From: Strigamia acuminata
Taxonomy: Eukaryota > Arthropoda > Chilopoda > Geophilomorpha > Linotaeniidae
Assembly (NCBI GenBank): GCA_949358305.1
Contig: OX442324.1
Location: 4,842,001-4,906,000, forward strand
Length of the DNA: 64,000 bases
Reading direction: 5' to 3'
Each line of letters opens with the position of its first letter. Within the stretch, counting starts at the first letter, position 1. Below the pieces are notes generated by a model. That model did not search any database, had not been told where the DNA came from, and saw nothing but the letters and a program-made list of their open reading frames with translations. This document shows positions 63,128 through 64,000 of the stretch, piece by piece. The position numbers and the translations under genes were made by a program.

Positions 63128-63298
63128 ACACCATCCAATTTTCTTCAATCAAAATAATATAAATAAACAAAAACTCAACACACATGTAATAATAAACTTT
63201 TTTATTCGGTTACATTTTCGTCATTTCCACTAATACGCCGTGGAAAGAAATAAAATACAAAAACAAACAAAAAAATACAAAAAAAGTAAACCATTTTA

Positions 63299-63451
63299 TT
63301 AATCAAACTTAATCGAATGCACCGCAGTTGAAATGTTACCGCCTCGATAATTCCCTCGTTTCTTTTTCGTCTTTTCATGCCTGAAGTTCTTTCCTCTGAC
63401 ATGCTTCAAATCAAAATTGGCTTTCTCACCCCAAGACCCTCTAGCTCCCCT
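63299..63451 (-). CDS. NOLC1: NOLC1/Nopp140: terminal exon with SRP40 C-terminal domain (partial gene)
   Basis: Nopp140 is a nucleolar and Cajal-body chaperone of box H/ACA and C/D snoRNPs. This last exon begins after the acceptor ATGTTGCAG and encodes 50 residues plus stop: [17 protein letters not shown], then [20 protein letters not shown] and [11 protein letters not shown]. This is the conserved SRP40 C-terminal domain shared by human NOLC1 and yeast Srp40. The N-terminal LisH motif and the acidic/basic repeats must lie beyond the right edge. An alternative terminal exon coding an RGG tail lies 141 bases further upstream in transcript order. Frame at the splice is compatible with phase 0. 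Confidence 0.92.
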   Translation of the reverse strand, partial: RGARGSWGEKANFDLKHVRGKNFRHEKTKKKRGNYRGGNISTAVHSIKFD

Positions 63452-63592
63452 CTGCAACATACGAAAAAGAGAAAAAAAATTCTAAATAACAGTTCGGTAA
63501 CATCATTTTGTTTATTTAATACATTTCATTGACATTTCATTTTGACAAATGTAAATTTAAAAAAAAAAAAAGTTTATACATAAACAAAAAGT

Positions 63593-64000
63593 TTACTCGT
63601 CAAATCGTTTATGGGCCCCCTTCTCTTGACTTCCAAACGAACTATTAAATCCACCTCGTCCGCCACGGAATCCCCCCCTATCGCCCCCCCTGAATCCACC
63701 TCCACCACCACCCCTATCGCCGCCTCGTCCACCGCGGAACCCGCCTCTGTCGCCTCCTCGGCCACCGCGGAATCCGCCGCCGCCTCTATCACCCCCTCGG
63801 CCCCCGCGGAATCCACCGCCGCCGCCTCTATCACCCCCTCGTCCGCCGCGGAATCCTCCTCTATCGCCGCCACCAAACCCGCGGCCGCGGCCTCTAAATC
63901 CGCCTCCCTCGCCATCTTTATCCCCGAAACCCCCACGTCCACCTCTTCCTCTGCCGCGATTGCCGTCAGATCCACGACCACGGCCAAAAGATGTCTGCGA
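63593..64000 (-). CDS. NOLC1: NOLC1/Nopp140: alternative RGG-box C-terminal exon (partial)
   Basis: The minus frame is open from the window edge to a TAA at 63593-63595 and encodes about 135 residues of Gly/Arg repeats: SQTSFGRGRGSDGNRGRG, then units FRGGRGGDRGGGG, ending FNSSFGSQEKGAHKRFDE. RGG boxes bind RNA and are arginine-methylated. The exon sits directly upstream of the SRP40 exon. In Drosophila, Nopp140 makes two splice forms, one with the SRP40 tail and one with an RGG tail, so I read this as the RGG form of the same gene. The first bases, TCGCAG, could themselves be the end of an intron, with the exon starting at 63994. A separate RGG gene is possible but less likely given the spacing. 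Confidence 0.75.
   Translation of the reverse strand, partial: SQTSFGRGRGSDGNRGRGRGGRGGFGDKDGEGGGFRGRGRGFGGGDRGGFRGGRGGDRGGGGGFRGGRGGDRGGGGFRGGRGGDRGGFRGGRGGDRGGGGGGFRGGDRGGFRGGRGGFNSSFGSQEKGAHKRFDE

Noticed and set aside
63574-63987. Ala/Glu/Val-rich minus ORF over the RGG exon
   Set aside because: It is the wrong frame of the same DNA. The adjacent minus frame gives regular RGG repeats and a natural stop.

Overview
The window is animal nuclear DNA. The genes are split by GT-AG introns, many of them under 100 bases. Introns and intergenic DNA are AT-rich and full of simple repeats. The recognisable proteins are bilaterian: a T-box factor, a CIN85/CD2AP-type adaptor, an ankyrin-SOCS protein, DOP1 and SMARCAD1. 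The source looks like an invertebrate with a fairly compact genome. A NOLC1/Nopp140 gene with both an SRP40 tail and an RGG tail, an arrangement known from Drosophila, hints at an arthropod or relative, but the phylum is not settled from the sequence. There are no bacterial-type operons.

Layout. 1-5206 (-): the N-terminal part of DOP1 (dopey), running off the left edge. 5996-6403 (+): TIMM13. 6954-7647 (+): an orphan Ser/Pro-rich protein of 208 aa. 8003-15760 (+): a 2,363-aa low-complexity Cys/Pro/Ser-rich protein with a 13-residue tandem repeat. 17058-37600 (-): a CIN85/CD2AP (cindr) adaptor with three SH3 domains and a C-terminal coiled coil. Inside it, on the same strand, lies a single open exon of 14.8 kb (20890-35714). 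38011-39491 (+): CHORDC1/morgana. 39588-42063 (-): a T-box factor with an eh1 motif. 42064-45987: gene-poor DNA. 45988-48070 (+): ankyrin plus SOCS box. 50021-53788 (-): SMARCAD1/Fun30-type SNF2 remodeller. 54409-55776 (+): an unrecognised type I membrane protein. 56335-57961 (+): ALG11. 58103-59233 (-): UNC50. 60475-62444 (-): ribose-phosphate pyrophosphokinase. 62846-63127 (+): COX16. 63299-64000 (-): the 3' end of NOLC1/Nopp140.

The most notable observation is the giant exon of the SH3 adaptor. The last exon before it ends in phase 1. Both the SH3-C exon 15.6 kb away and the giant exon only 173 bases away have acceptors that continue the frame. The giant exon has its own stop and a nearby poly(A) signal. 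The locus can therefore encode either a ~662-aa CIN85-like adaptor or a ~5,161-aa protein with SH3-A and SH3-B fused to a huge repeat-rich disordered tail. This resembles the giant-exon isoforms of ankyrins. A nested independent gene starting at 35541 is the alternative reading.

Most other genes are conserved housekeeping genes arranged as divergent pairs with shared promoter regions (DOP1/TIMM13, cindr/CHORDC1, SMARCAD1/membrane protein, PRPS/COX16) or as tightly packed convergent pairs. Two MITE-like inverted-repeat elements are visible. Exon coordinates were read by eye from splice consensus and reading frame.
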